44,421 bases of DNA from an uncultured Porphyromonadaceae bacterium (GTDB lineage Bacteria; Bacteroidota; Bacteroidia; Bacteroidales; Muribaculaceae), in contig CAMWSS010000020.1 in assembly GCA_947177035.1 (NCBI GenBank), positions 1 to 44,421 of the forward strand, read 5' to 3'. The notes under the pieces are model-generated. The model worked only from the letters and a program-made list of their open reading frames with translations. It was not told where the DNA came from and did no database searches. Positions 7,959 through 15,963 of the stretch are shown here, piece after piece; position 1 is the stretch's first letter, and every line of letters begins with the position of its first letter. The position numbers and the translations under genes were made by a program.

Positions 7959-7974
7959 GTTAATAAACGTTAAT
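7959..7974. repeat. Tandem GTTAAT-N4-GTTAAT motif, possible operator
   Basis: Two perfect GTTAAT half-sites (7959-7964 and 7969-7974) in direct orientation, one helical turn apart. Read in the direction of the minus-strand lipoprotein gene it is ATTAAC-N4-ATTAAC placed 32 nt before the -7-like box, the same geometry as at 25485-25500. Confidence 0.5.
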
Positions 7975-8142
7975 TACTTGACAATATGTAAGCGGTTTTG
8001 CTCTTAGGAGCATTTGTCTGGAGCATATCCGCGGCCGGCAGCCCAGAATCTGTTGCAACAAATATAGAAAAAATGACTAACAGTTGCGAGAAATCGGCTA
8101 TAAAAAATCAGATGGGAAGCCGGATGGATGATAGTTTATGCG

Positions 8143-8150
8143 TACATTTG
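8143..8150 (+). promoter_or_regulatory. -7 box of the RND efflux operon
   Basis: TACATTTG matches TAnnTTTG, 30 nt before the ATG at 8181. No clear -33 TTTG at the right spacing, which could mean activator dependence; that is inference. Confidence 0.5.
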
Positions 8151-8180
8151 CGCTCCAAATAAAAACAATCATTACACACC

Positions 8181-9254
8181 ATGAATAAGGTACTGATATG
8201 CGCCTGTGGGGTGGCCATCACATTGTTGGCATCCTGCGGCGGCAACGGTCTGAGAGAAGACCATAAAGATGTGTTGCATAATGTATTTCTGGTTTCGCCT
8301 CAGGCTGTAGACGGAGTTTCGGTCAGGGACTTCTCCGGACGGGTAGAGGAAGCGCGATCGGTTTCGGCCGCGTTCAAGACCGGTGGCCCGATCGAACGGC
8401 TCTATGTCAAGGAGGGCGACCGCGTGCGTCGCGGGCAACTTCTTGCTGAGCTTGATTCGGCCGATTATGTGCTTGGAATCAATCAGTTGCGGGTGCAGCA
8501 CTCACAGTTTGCCACCGAGTTTGCCCGAATGACCAGACTCTATGCCACAGGCGGTGTCAGCGATAACGATTATGAAAAAGCCAAGGCCGGACTCGAGCAG
8601 CTTGCCTATCAGCTGGCGCTGCAAGAGAACAAACTGGCGTATTGCCGGCTGCTTGCGCCGGTGGACGGCGTGGTGACCGACGCCAAGTTCGAGCCTGGGG
8701 AGCTGGTCGATGCCGGCACTCCGGTTTTTGATCTGATGGACAATACCCGCCTGGAAGTGGTTGTGGACCTGCCGGTGGGCGAATATATGCGCAGAGATGA
8801 TTTCCAGTCGTTCACAGGCCGCAGCACCCTGTTGCCCGGAAAGACTTTCGCCCTCAGCATGCTCAGTCTGACTCCGAAGGCCGACAACAATCAGCTCTTT
8901 CAGCTGAAACTCACGGTCGGACCCGATGCGGATGTGGCGCTGACGCCGGGAATGAACGTCGGCGTGGCCATAACCATGGCCGGCGGCGGATCCGGAGCTG
9001 TGGCGGTGCCCGTGCAGGCTGTGTTTGATTTTGAGGGCCGTCCGGCTGTTTATGTATATGATGCCTCCGACTCGACCGTGCGTGCCACTCCGGTGACACT
9101 GAGCGGCACCGGTGCCGACGGATACGTCACGGTGACTTCCGGTCTTGATCTCTCGCAGCGCATTGTCCGCGCGGGAGTGCATCATCTCACTCAGGGTGAA
9201 AAAGTGAATGTGATTACTCCGGCGTCGGATTCAAACGTCGGCAATCTTCTCTGA
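8181..9254 (+). CDS. RND efflux periplasmic adaptor (membrane fusion) lipoprotein
   Basis: Adaptor subunit of a tripartite efflux pump, 357 aa. It has a lipoprotein signal (lipobox LLASC, Cys at about residue 19), a beta-barrel and lipoyl half-motif (GGPIERLYVKEGDRVRRGQLLAELDSADY), a short helical hairpin (about 95-155), the second lipoyl half (ApVDGVVTDAKFEPGELVDAGTPVFDL) and C-terminal barrel and membrane-proximal domains. It connects the inner-membrane pump to the TolC channel in the periplasm. It is the first gene of a three-gene operon, 6 nt before the pump gene, with a promoter -7 box at 8143. Exported substrates are unknown. Confidence 0.93.
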   Translation: MNKVLICACGVAITLLASCGGNGLREDHKDVLHNVFLVSPQAVDGVSVRDFSGRVEEARSVSAAFKTGGPIERLYVKEGDRVRRGQLLAELDSADYVLGINQLRVQHSQFATEFARMTRLYATGGVSDNDYEKAKAGLEQLAYQLALQENKLAYCRLLAPVDGVVTDAKFEPGELVDAGTPVFDLMDNTRLEVVVDLPVGEYMRRDDFQSFTGRSTLLPGKTFALSMLSLTPKADNNQLFQLKLTVGPDADVALTPGMNVGVAITMAGGGSGAVAVPVQAVFDFEGRPAVYVYDASDSTVRATPVTLSGTGADGYVTVTSGLDLSQRIVRAGVHHLTQGEKVNVITPASDSNVGNLL

Positions 9255-9260
9255 TTTCCG

Positions 9261-12200
9261 ATGGAAAGGGCTACAAGATTTTTCATGCAGCGCACCACTC
9301 TGTTCTGGGCGCTGATTGTCGGCATTCTTGCGTTTGGCGTTCTCAGCTACATGCGCATGCCGAAACTCGAGGATCCCGCTGTGCCTGTCAAGCAGGCGGC
9401 GGTGGTCATTGTCTATCCGGGGGCGGACGTGCATCAGGTCGAACTGGAGGCCGCATTGCCGCTTGAAGACGCCATCAGGACTCTGCCCGACGTTGACAAA
9501 ATCAAGACTGAATGTCACGCCGGACAGGCCATGGTGAGCGTAGAGTTTGTCAAGGAGCTGCCGATGACGCAGCTTGAGCAGCATTTCGACATGCTGCGCC
9601 GCAAAGTCTCTGATCTGGCCATGACGTTGCCTCAGGGGTGCTATGAGCCTGTGGTCGTGGACGACATGATGGACGTCTATGGCATTCTGTATGCTTTCAC
9701 CGGCGACGGTTATGAGTATCGCGAAATGGAGCGTTATGCCAAGATGCTGCGTCGCGAACTGCTCACGGTGCCCGGTGTGAAAAGGATCAATATCGGCGGC
9801 ACCATGCCTGAGGTGATCACGGTGGAGTTCACTCCCGAACAGCTTGCCCGCAACGGGCTGATGCCCACCCAGCTGATGATGGCGCTGCAGTCGGCGGCCA
9901 AGACTGTCGACGCCGGAGCTGTCAGCTCGGCCGGAAACCGCATTTCGCTCAATGTGGATCAGGCGGTTGTGACAGAAGAGGACCTGGGCAACCTGCTGAT
10001 CGACACTCCTGAAGGAAAGAAAGTGCGTCTGGCCGATCTGGCCGAGATCCGACGCGGATATGCCACTCCGGAACGCAATCTGGTCTATGTTGACGGCAAG
10101 GCCGCGCTGACGCTTGCCGTGGCGCTGGAGTCGTCGGCCATAGTGCCTGAAGTGGGCGCCGCAATCGACGCCAAGGTCAACTCGATGATGAAGCGTCTGC
10201 CTGTCGGCATGGAGCTTGACAAGATCTTTTTCCAGCCCGACAAGGTCAGTGATGCCGTGCAGGGCTTCATGCTCAATCTGCTTGAATCGGTGCTGATCGT
10301 GGTGATCGTTCTGATGTTTGCGATGGGCTGGCGCTCGGGTCTGATCATCGGCTTCGGCCTGGTGCTGACGGTTGCGCTCTCGTTCCCGATTCTCTCGAAT
10401 CTCGGAACAACGCTCCAGCGCATATCGCTCGGCGCGTTTATTGTCGCAATGGGCATGCTTGTGGATAATGCCGTGGTGATCATGGACGGTATTCTCGTTG
10501 ACCGCCGACGCGGACTGCGCCCCGACGTGTATCTCTATCGCATCGGCCGCAACACGGCATTGCCGCTGCTTGGCGCGACGGTCATCGCCGCGTGCACCTT
10601 CCTGCCGATATATCTGACACCCGGTTCTGCCGGCGAATTTGCCGGTGACCTCTTTCTGGTGATCTGCGTGAGCCTGATGGTCAGCTGGGTTCTGGCGCTG
10701 ATCCAGGTGCCTGTGTGTGCCGCCGCATGGCTCGGCAAGGACAATGGCGATCCGTCGGCCGCAGCTGCCGACGCCGCCGGATCGGCGCCGGAGCCGAATG
10801 TGTTTAACCGCATTGTCGGCAAGCTGTTGCGCTGGCTCATCGGCCACAAGGCCGTGTCGCTCACAGCCGCGGTGGCTCTGCTGGCGCTTTCGTCGGCCGG
10901 AATGCTGTTTGTGCGCCAGGTGTTTTTTCCGGATTTTGACTATAAGCAGTTTGTCGTGGAGTGCTATTTCCCGCCGCAGTCGCATCCAGAGGCCGTGCGT
11001 GACCGCATGCTGGAGCTGTCGGACAGCGTCAGGGCCTATCCCGACGTGGAGCGTGTGGTGGTGTGCACCGGCGGCGCGCCGGCGCGCTATACTCTGGTGC
11101 GCCCCATGCCTTCGGGAGGCGACAACTATGCCGAATTTATCGTTGACTGCAAGGACTATGAAACCATGCAACGGGTCCAGAACGATCTGCGCGCATATCT
11201 TCGCGGCATAGCCCCCGATGCATACATACGCACCCGCAAGTATAATTTCTCGATCTCGACCAGCCACACCGTCGAAGTGGAATTCGCCGGGCCTGATCCG
11301 GCGGTGCTCCGCGAGCTGTCGGCCCAGGCCGAGAAGATCATGCGCGAGTCGCCCTATGTGGATCCGTATTCCGTTCAGAACAACTGGGCGCCGCGCGGCC
11401 ACGAAATCACATATTCTTTCTCGCAGGCCGATGCCAGCAGGGCCGGCGTCAACCGTTCGGACGTCGGCAATGCCCTTCAGGCTGCCGGCGACGGTCTGGC
11501 TGTCGGCGCTGTATATGATCAGGACAATATGATTCCGGTCTATGTCACCATGAGGCGTGCCGACGGATCCAGACTGACCGATCCCGCATCGATTCCCGTG
11601 TGGTCCACGGCCAACGTGGGAGTCGATCCCGCCCTTGTCGGGGGGCTCGCCACCGGCGCCACCACTGTGGATGATCTGCAAAAGCGCATGTTCCGCTCCA
11701 CGTCGTTGGCCGCGGTGACCGACTCGGCGTCGATGAAGTGGGGCGAGTCGTCGATGACCCGCCTCAACGGCAAGCGTGTGATCGAGGCCGAGTGTGACCC
11801 CAGCCCGTGGGTGCATGACGCCACTCCGGCCAAGGTCGAAGCCGATATCGCCGCCCGCATCAGCGCGATTCCGCTCCCCGAGGGCTACACCATGCGCTTT
11901 GTCGGCGAAGGCGAACTCAGCGGCGAAGCCACGACCACGGTCATCGGTTTTCTGCCGATGATCCTGCTGATCGTGTTTGTGGTGCTGCTCTGCCTGTTCA
12001 ACAACTGGCGGAAACTGATTGTGGTGCTGGTCAGCTTCCCGTTTGTGCTCTGTGGCATTGTGCCGGCACTGCTGCTCACTGACACTCCCTTCACCTTCCT
12101 GGCCATTCTCGGCTTCATGGGCCTGATCGGCATGATGGTCAAAAACGCCATCGTGCTGGTCGACGAGATCACCCGCCTCAACACCGAGGAAGCGCTTCAC

Positions 12201-12419
12201 CTCTATCATGCCGTTGTCAATGCCACTCTGAGCCGCGTCCGGCCGGTGCTTCTGGCGTCGTTCACCACGATTGTCGGCATGATTCCGCTGGTGGCCGATC
12301 CGATGTATGGATCTATGGCCGTGGTGGTTATCGGCGGCCTTTCTGTCGGCACTGTTGTCACCCTGCTTCTGTTGCCGCTGATTTATTCGATGCTCTTTAA
12401 CGTGAAAAAGCCTGACTGA
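9261..12419 (+). CDS. RND family efflux pump permease (AcrB-like, HAE1)
   Basis: Inner-membrane proton-driven efflux pump of 1052 aa, the usual length. It shows the twofold RND layout: a first membrane helix (residues 11-29), a large periplasmic loop, a helix bundle (about 335-510), a helix at about 535-555, a second loop, and a bundle at about 890-1045. The TM4 proton-relay motif reads LVDNAVV (Asp402-Asn403) where AcrB has Asp-Asp, and the TM10 lysine is kept (MVKNAIVLVDE). The loop sequence is distinct from AcrB, and the substrate (drugs, bile salts, other) cannot be inferred. Its stop overlaps the TolC start (TGATG). Confidence 0.95.
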   Translation: MERATRFFMQRTTLFWALIVGILAFGVLSYMRMPKLEDPAVPVKQAAVVIVYPGADVHQVELEAALPLEDAIRTLPDVDKIKTECHAGQAMVSVEFVKELPMTQLEQHFDMLRRKVSDLAMTLPQGCYEPVVVDDMMDVYGILYAFTGDGYEYREMERYAKMLRRELLTVPGVKRINIGGTMPEVITVEFTPEQLARNGLMPTQLMMALQSAAKTVDAGAVSSAGNRISLNVDQAVVTEEDLGNLLIDTPEGKKVRLADLAEIRRGYATPERNLVYVDGKAALTLAVALESSAIVPEVGAAIDAKVNSMMKRLPVGMELDKIFFQPDKVSDAVQGFMLNLLESVLIVVIVLMFAMGWRSGLIIGFGLVLTVALSFPILSNLGTTLQRISLGAFIVAMGMLVDNAVVIMDGILVDRRRGLRPDVYLYRIGRNTALPLLGATVIAACTFLPIYLTPGSAGEFAGDLFLVICVSLMVSWVLALIQVPVCAAAWLGKDNGDPSAAAADAAGSAPEPNVFNRIVGKLLRWLIGHKAVSLTAAVALLALSSAGMLFVRQVFFPDFDYKQFVVECYFPPQSHPEAVRDRMLELSDSVRAYPDVERVVVCTGGAPARYTLVRPMPSGGDNYAEFIVDCKDYETMQRVQNDLRAYLRGIAPDAYIRTRKYNFSISTSHTVEVEFAGPDPAVLRELSAQAEKIMRESPYVDPYSVQNNWAPRGHEITYSFSQADASRAGVNRSDVGNALQAAGDGLAVGAVYDQDNMIPVYVTMRRADGSRLTDPASIPVWSTANVGVDPALVGGLATGATTVDDLQKRMFRSTSLAAVTDSASMKWGESSMTRLNGKRVIEAECDPSPWVHDATPAKVEADIAARISAIPLPEGYTMRFVGEGELSGEATTTVIGFLPMILLIVFVVLLCLFNNWRKLIVVLVSFPFVLCGIVPALLLTDTPFTFLAILGFMGLIGMMVKNAIVLVDEITRLNTEEALHLYHAVVNATLSRVRPVLLASFTTIVGMIPLVADPMYGSMAVVVIGGLSVGTVVTLLLLPLIYSMLFNVKKPD

Positions 12420-13723
12420 TGACAAAATTTATCAATATCATCATATTTGCGGCGATGCTTGCGTCGCCCGCCGCTGCGGCAATCACTGTCGATGCCCGCA
12501 AGTGTGTGGAAATGGCGCTTGAAAGCAGCGCCGACATGAAGGTGGCCGTCAATTCCAAAGAACAGGCCCGCCTGCAGAAAGAAGTGGCGTTTACCGCATA
12601 TCTGCCCAATTTCGCCGGATCGGCCATGGGAATATACCGCACTCCCGATCAAGACATGATGGGCATGACGATCAGCATGAAGGCGATGTGGCTTGCCGGA
12701 ATCAACGTGACCCAGCCGGTCTATGCCGGCGGCAAGATCGTGGCGGCCAACAAAATGGCCAGGATCGGCGTCGAGGCCGCGTCGCAGCAGTTGCGCATGA
12801 CGTCGGCCGAAGTCAGTGCCGGCGCCCAGAATGCCTATTGGAGCTATGTGGCTGTTCTTGCCAAGGTCAGAATGATGAAAAGCTATGTGGCGCAGATTGA
12901 CACCGCTTATTCGCAGACCCGTTCCGCGCTTGAGGCCGGAATGGTGACGCGCAACGATCTGCAGCGCATAGAGGCGCGTCGCGCCCAGGTGCTCTATCAG
13001 CTCGGCCGGACTGAAAGCGGAGCCGATCTCAGCCGCATGAATCTGTGTCATATAATCGGTGTGGACACGTCGGAAGAGATTGTGCCGGCCGATTCCGACG
13101 CCGAGGTGGAACTGCCGGAAAATCTTCATGACTACAACCTGTTTGACCGCCCGGAGGTGGCGTTGCTGCAATGTGACGCCGACGCCAAGCGCCAGCAGGT
13201 GAAGATGACGCGCGCCGATTTCCTTCCGACTCTCGGACTGGTGGCCGGATGGAGCGCATATGGCAACATCAGGATGAACGGCTACCAGCAGGACGCCGAA
13301 GGCAACTATATGCCGTTCAGTTCGCGAGTGAAAGGCGACGGTTGGTCGGTCATGGCTTCGCTGTCGGTGCCGTTGTGGCATTGGGGTGAAGGCTGCAAAA
13401 AGGTCAAACACGCGCGTATCGACGCTGAAAACGCCCGCATAGCCCTCGACGACAACATCAAGCTGATGGATCTTGAGGTCAGGCAGGCTATCAGCAATGT
13501 CGACACCGGACGCTCGCTGCTGGAGTCGGCGCGCCTCGCCATGGCGGAGTCGGAGACGAATCTTGCCAACATCACCCGGAGCTATGAACTGGGCCTTTGT
13601 CCGCTGACGGACTATCTCGATGCCCAGAGCCAGTGGCAGACGTCGGCTTCGGATCTGATCGAGGCTTCCACTCAGCTGCGCATCTATTGCGTCGACTATC
13701 TCCGGGTGACCGGGCGCCTGTGA
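12419..13723 (+). CDS. TolC family outer-membrane efflux protein
   Basis: Outer-membrane channel of the RND system, 434 aa. The signal peptide ends at about residue 20 (SPAAAAIT). The mature part has the TolC duplicated layout: two long coiled helical hairpins, each entering with a short signature (NAYWSYVAVLAKVRMMKSYV and the matching VRQAISNVDTGRSLLESARLAMAES region), and YELGLCPLTDYLDAQSQW near the end, typical of the family. It is coupled to the pump gene by a 1-nt overlap. No clear terminator is seen in the 94-nt gap that follows. Confidence 0.93.
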   Translation: MTKFINIIIFAAMLASPAAAAITVDARKCVEMALESSADMKVAVNSKEQARLQKEVAFTAYLPNFAGSAMGIYRTPDQDMMGMTISMKAMWLAGINVTQPVYAGGKIVAANKMARIGVEAASQQLRMTSAEVSAGAQNAYWSYVAVLAKVRMMKSYVAQIDTAYSQTRSALEAGMVTRNDLQRIEARRAQVLYQLGRTESGADLSRMNLCHIIGVDTSEEIVPADSDAEVELPENLHDYNLFDRPEVALLQCDADAKRQQVKMTRADFLPTLGLVAGWSAYGNIRMNGYQQDAEGNYMPFSSRVKGDGWSVMASLSVPLWHWGEGCKKVKHARIDAENARIALDDNIKLMDLEVRQAISNVDTGRSLLESARLAMAESETNLANITRSYELGLCPLTDYLDAQSQWQTSASDLIEASTQLRIYCVDYLRVTGRL

Positions 13724-13745
13724 GCGCGCCCTGGCCAGCCCGGGG

Positions 13746-13776
13746 TTGCGTAACTCATGAAATTTCACTATTTTTG
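13746..13776 (+). promoter_or_regulatory. Promoter of the methionine operon
   Basis: TTG (13746-13748), 20-nt spacer, TATTTTTG (13769-13776). The leader is about 35 nt, too short for a known SAM or cobalamin riboswitch. Confidence 0.6.
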
Positions 13777-13817
13777 CGGTAGTTATTTAAGGTAGTTTTT
13801 AATATTGATAAAAAGCA

Positions 13818-15005
13818 ATGAAACCCGAGACACATTGCATTCATGTGCCATATCAGAGTCCTGACGCGTATGGCGCGCTGAATATGCCGGTGTATCACAC
13901 TCTGGCCTATGAATTTCCAGATGCCGCTTCAATGGTTGAGGCGTTTTGCGGGCGATCATCCGATCCGGATTATTCGCGCGTGACGAATCCCACCGTGATC
14001 TATCTGGAAAAAAGGGTCAGGGAGCTGGCCGGCGCGCGCGATGCCATAGCCCTTTCGTCGGGCATGGCAGCGATTTCGGCCGCTGTCATGGCGCTGGCCG
14101 GTGCCGGAAAAAACATAGTGACGTCGCGCCATCTTTTTGGCAACACTTTCCTGCTGTTCAACGATCTGCTCGGCCGCTTCGGCGTCGAGACGCGGTTTGT
14201 TGACATGACCGATGCCGCTGAGGTTGAGAAGGCCATTGACGCCGATACCTGCTGCGTGTTCATGGAGATCATGACAAACCCACAGATGGAAGTGGCCGAC
14301 ATTGCCGCCATTTCGGGAGTGACACGTGGCAAGGGAGTGCCTCTTCTTGCCGACACCACGATGATTCCGTTCACGCATTTCAGCGCAAGCCGACTTGGCA
14401 TCGACGTCGAGATAGTGTCGAGCACGAAATATTTCACCGGTGGCGGCACCGCTCTCGGCGGTCTGGTGATAGACTATGGCACTGTTGACGGATTCAATGA
14501 CCGGATGCGCAAGGAGATGGTGATGAATCTCGGAGCATACATGACGCCCCATGCCGCCTATATGCAGACTCTCGGCATGGAGACTCTTCACGTGCGCTAT
14601 GCCCGCCAGCAGGCCGGAGCAATGGCTGTGGCCGACGCGCTGAGCCGTCTGCCCGGGGTTGTCGGGGTCAATTATCCGGGACTGAAAGACAACCCGTATC
14701 ACAAGCTTTGCATGGAGCAGTTCTGTGGCAACACAGGGGCGATGGTCACCTTCGATCTGCCGTCGCAGCAGGCGTGCTTCCGTTTCATAGACGCCCTGAA
14801 GCTGGTGCACCGGTCGACAAACCTGTTTGACAACCGCTCGCTCGCCATTCATCCGGCAAGCACCATTTTCGGCCCGCTGACCGAAGAGCAGCGTCGCGAC
14901 ATGGATATCTCGCCGACTCTTATCCGTCTGTCTGTCGGTCTGGAAGATGCCGACGACATCATTGCCGATCTGACACAAGCAATCTTAAAAGCAACAGAAT
15001 CATGA
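13818..15005 (+). CDS. Cys/Met metabolism PLP-dependent enzyme (O-acetylhomoserine sulfhydrylase-like)
   Basis: Pyridoxal-phosphate enzyme of the trans-sulfuration family, 395 aa. Visible motifs: PDYSRVTNPT (the YSR phosphate-binding motif), ALSSGMAAISAAVMAL, LLADTTMIPF with the Asp that holds the PLP ring nitrogen, and SSTKYFTGGG with the PLP lysine at Lys204. The family includes O-acetylhomoserine sulfhydrylase (MetY), cystathionine synthases and lyases, and methionine gamma-lyase. The operon context with metF and metH favours homocysteine formation, which would feed MetH directly, but the sequence alone does not fix the reaction. It is somewhat shorter than usual MetY. Its stop overlaps the metF start by 4 nt (ATGA). 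Confidence 0.85.
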   Translation: MKPETHCIHVPYQSPDAYGALNMPVYHTLAYEFPDAASMVEAFCGRSSDPDYSRVTNPTVIYLEKRVRELAGARDAIALSSGMAAISAAVMALAGAGKNIVTSRHLFGNTFLLFNDLLGRFGVETRFVDMTDAAEVEKAIDADTCCVFMEIMTNPQMEVADIAAISGVTRGKGVPLLADTTMIPFTHFSASRLGIDVEIVSSTKYFTGGGTALGGLVIDYGTVDGFNDRMRKEMVMNLGAYMTPHAAYMQTLGMETLHVRYARQQAGAMAVADALSRLPGVVGVNYPGLKDNPYHKLCMEQFCGNTGAMVTFDLPSQQACFRFIDALKLVHRSTNLFDNRSLAIHPASTIFGPLTEEQRRDMDISPTLIRLSVGLEDADDIIADLTQAILKATES

Positions 15006-15958
15006 CCGTAGCCGAATCAATCAGAACCGCAGGGGGAAAGCCCATTTTTTCATTCGAGGTGCTTCCGCCGCTCAAAGGCAACAGCATCGAGCGGGTATAT
15101 CGCATCGTTGACAAGTTGCGCGAATTTGATCCGAAATATATCAACATAACATCGCACCACAGCGAGAGCATATACGTGCCGCAGCCCGACGGCACCCACC
15201 GCAAGGTGACCGTGCGCAAGCGTCCGGGAACTGTGGCCGTTGCCGCCGCGCTGCAAAACCGCTATGGCATTCCGGCCGTGCCCCACATTATCTGCAAGGG
15301 CTTCACAAAGGAGGAAACGGAGTATGCCCTGCTTGACCTGAACTTTCTCGGCATACACAATCTGTTGCTGCTGAGAGGCGACTCGAAGTCGATCGACACG
15401 GCGAGTCAGGATCCGTCCATGTTTCATGAGCACGCGTCGGATCTGCAACGGCAAGTCAATGAATTCAACACCGGACGTTCGCTCGACGGATCGGCTCTCG
15501 AGGCCATCGACACTCCGTTTGCCTATGGAATGGCCTGCTATCCTGAAAAACATGAGGAGGCGCCCAACGCCGACTCTGACCTGCATTATGCCAGAATGAA
15601 AGTCGAAGCCGGTGCGCAGTATCTTGTGACCCAGATGTTTTTCGACAATCAGAAATACTATTCGTTTGTCGACCGATGCCGTGCCGCCGGCATCGACGTG
15701 CCGATTATTCCGGGCATAAAGCCGATTGTTCTCCGCAATCAGCTGACGGTGCTTCCCAGAGTGTTCCGTTCAGATATTCCCGAGGCGCTGGCATCTGAAC
15801 TTCGCAAAGCCAGAACCGATGCCGAGGCGGCGGCGATCGGCACCGAGTGGGCCGTCGGTCAGTGTCGCGATCTGCTGGCACACGGAGTTCCGGGGCTGCA
15901 TTTCTATACTCTGCTTGCTTCCGATGCGGTTCGCGAGGTGGCAAAAAACGTGCTCTGA
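15002..15958 (+). CDS. metF: 5,10-methylenetetrahydrofolate reductase
   Basis: MetF, 318 aa, reduces 5,10-methylene-THF to 5-methyl-THF using FAD, giving the methyl donor for MetH. Family motifs: FSFEVLPPLKG with the catalytic Glu near residue 19, YINITSHH (family TxHG-like loop), VPHIICKGFT, NLLLLRGD, and FAYGMACYPEKHEEAP with GAQYLVTQMFFDNQKYYSF. The length is normal. It overlaps the preceding PLP enzyme gene by 4 nt and metH starts 5 nt after its stop, so the three genes are one operon for methionine synthesis in the cytoplasm. Confidence 0.95.
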   Translation: MTVAESIRTAGGKPIFSFEVLPPLKGNSIERVYRIVDKLREFDPKYINITSHHSESIYVPQPDGTHRKVTVRKRPGTVAVAAALQNRYGIPAVPHIICKGFTKEETEYALLDLNFLGIHNLLLLRGDSKSIDTASQDPSMFHEHASDLQRQVNEFNTGRSLDGSALEAIDTPFAYGMACYPEKHEEAPNADSDLHYARMKVEAGAQYLVTQMFFDNQKYYSFVDRCRAAGIDVPIIPGIKPIVLRNQLTVLPRVFRSDIPEALASELRKARTDAEAAAIGTEWAVGQCRDLLAHGVPGLHFYTLLASDAVREVAKNVL

Positions 15959-15963
15959 AGCTG

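Noticed and set aside
9231-12425. A 1064-codon open frame antisense to the RND pump gene
   Set aside because: Its translation is low-complexity His/Arg/Gln-rich sequence without family motifs. The pump on the plus strand is unmistakable. Long antisense frames are expected in G+C-rich genes that avoid TTA, CTA and TCA codons.
12383-13768. A 461-codon minus-strand frame over the TolC gene
   Set aside because: No recognisable domain, and it is entirely antisense to a clear TolC family gene.
13777-13817. Possible SAM or cobalamin riboswitch before the methionine operon
   Set aside because: The leader after the predicted start is only about 35 nt, too short for any known class.
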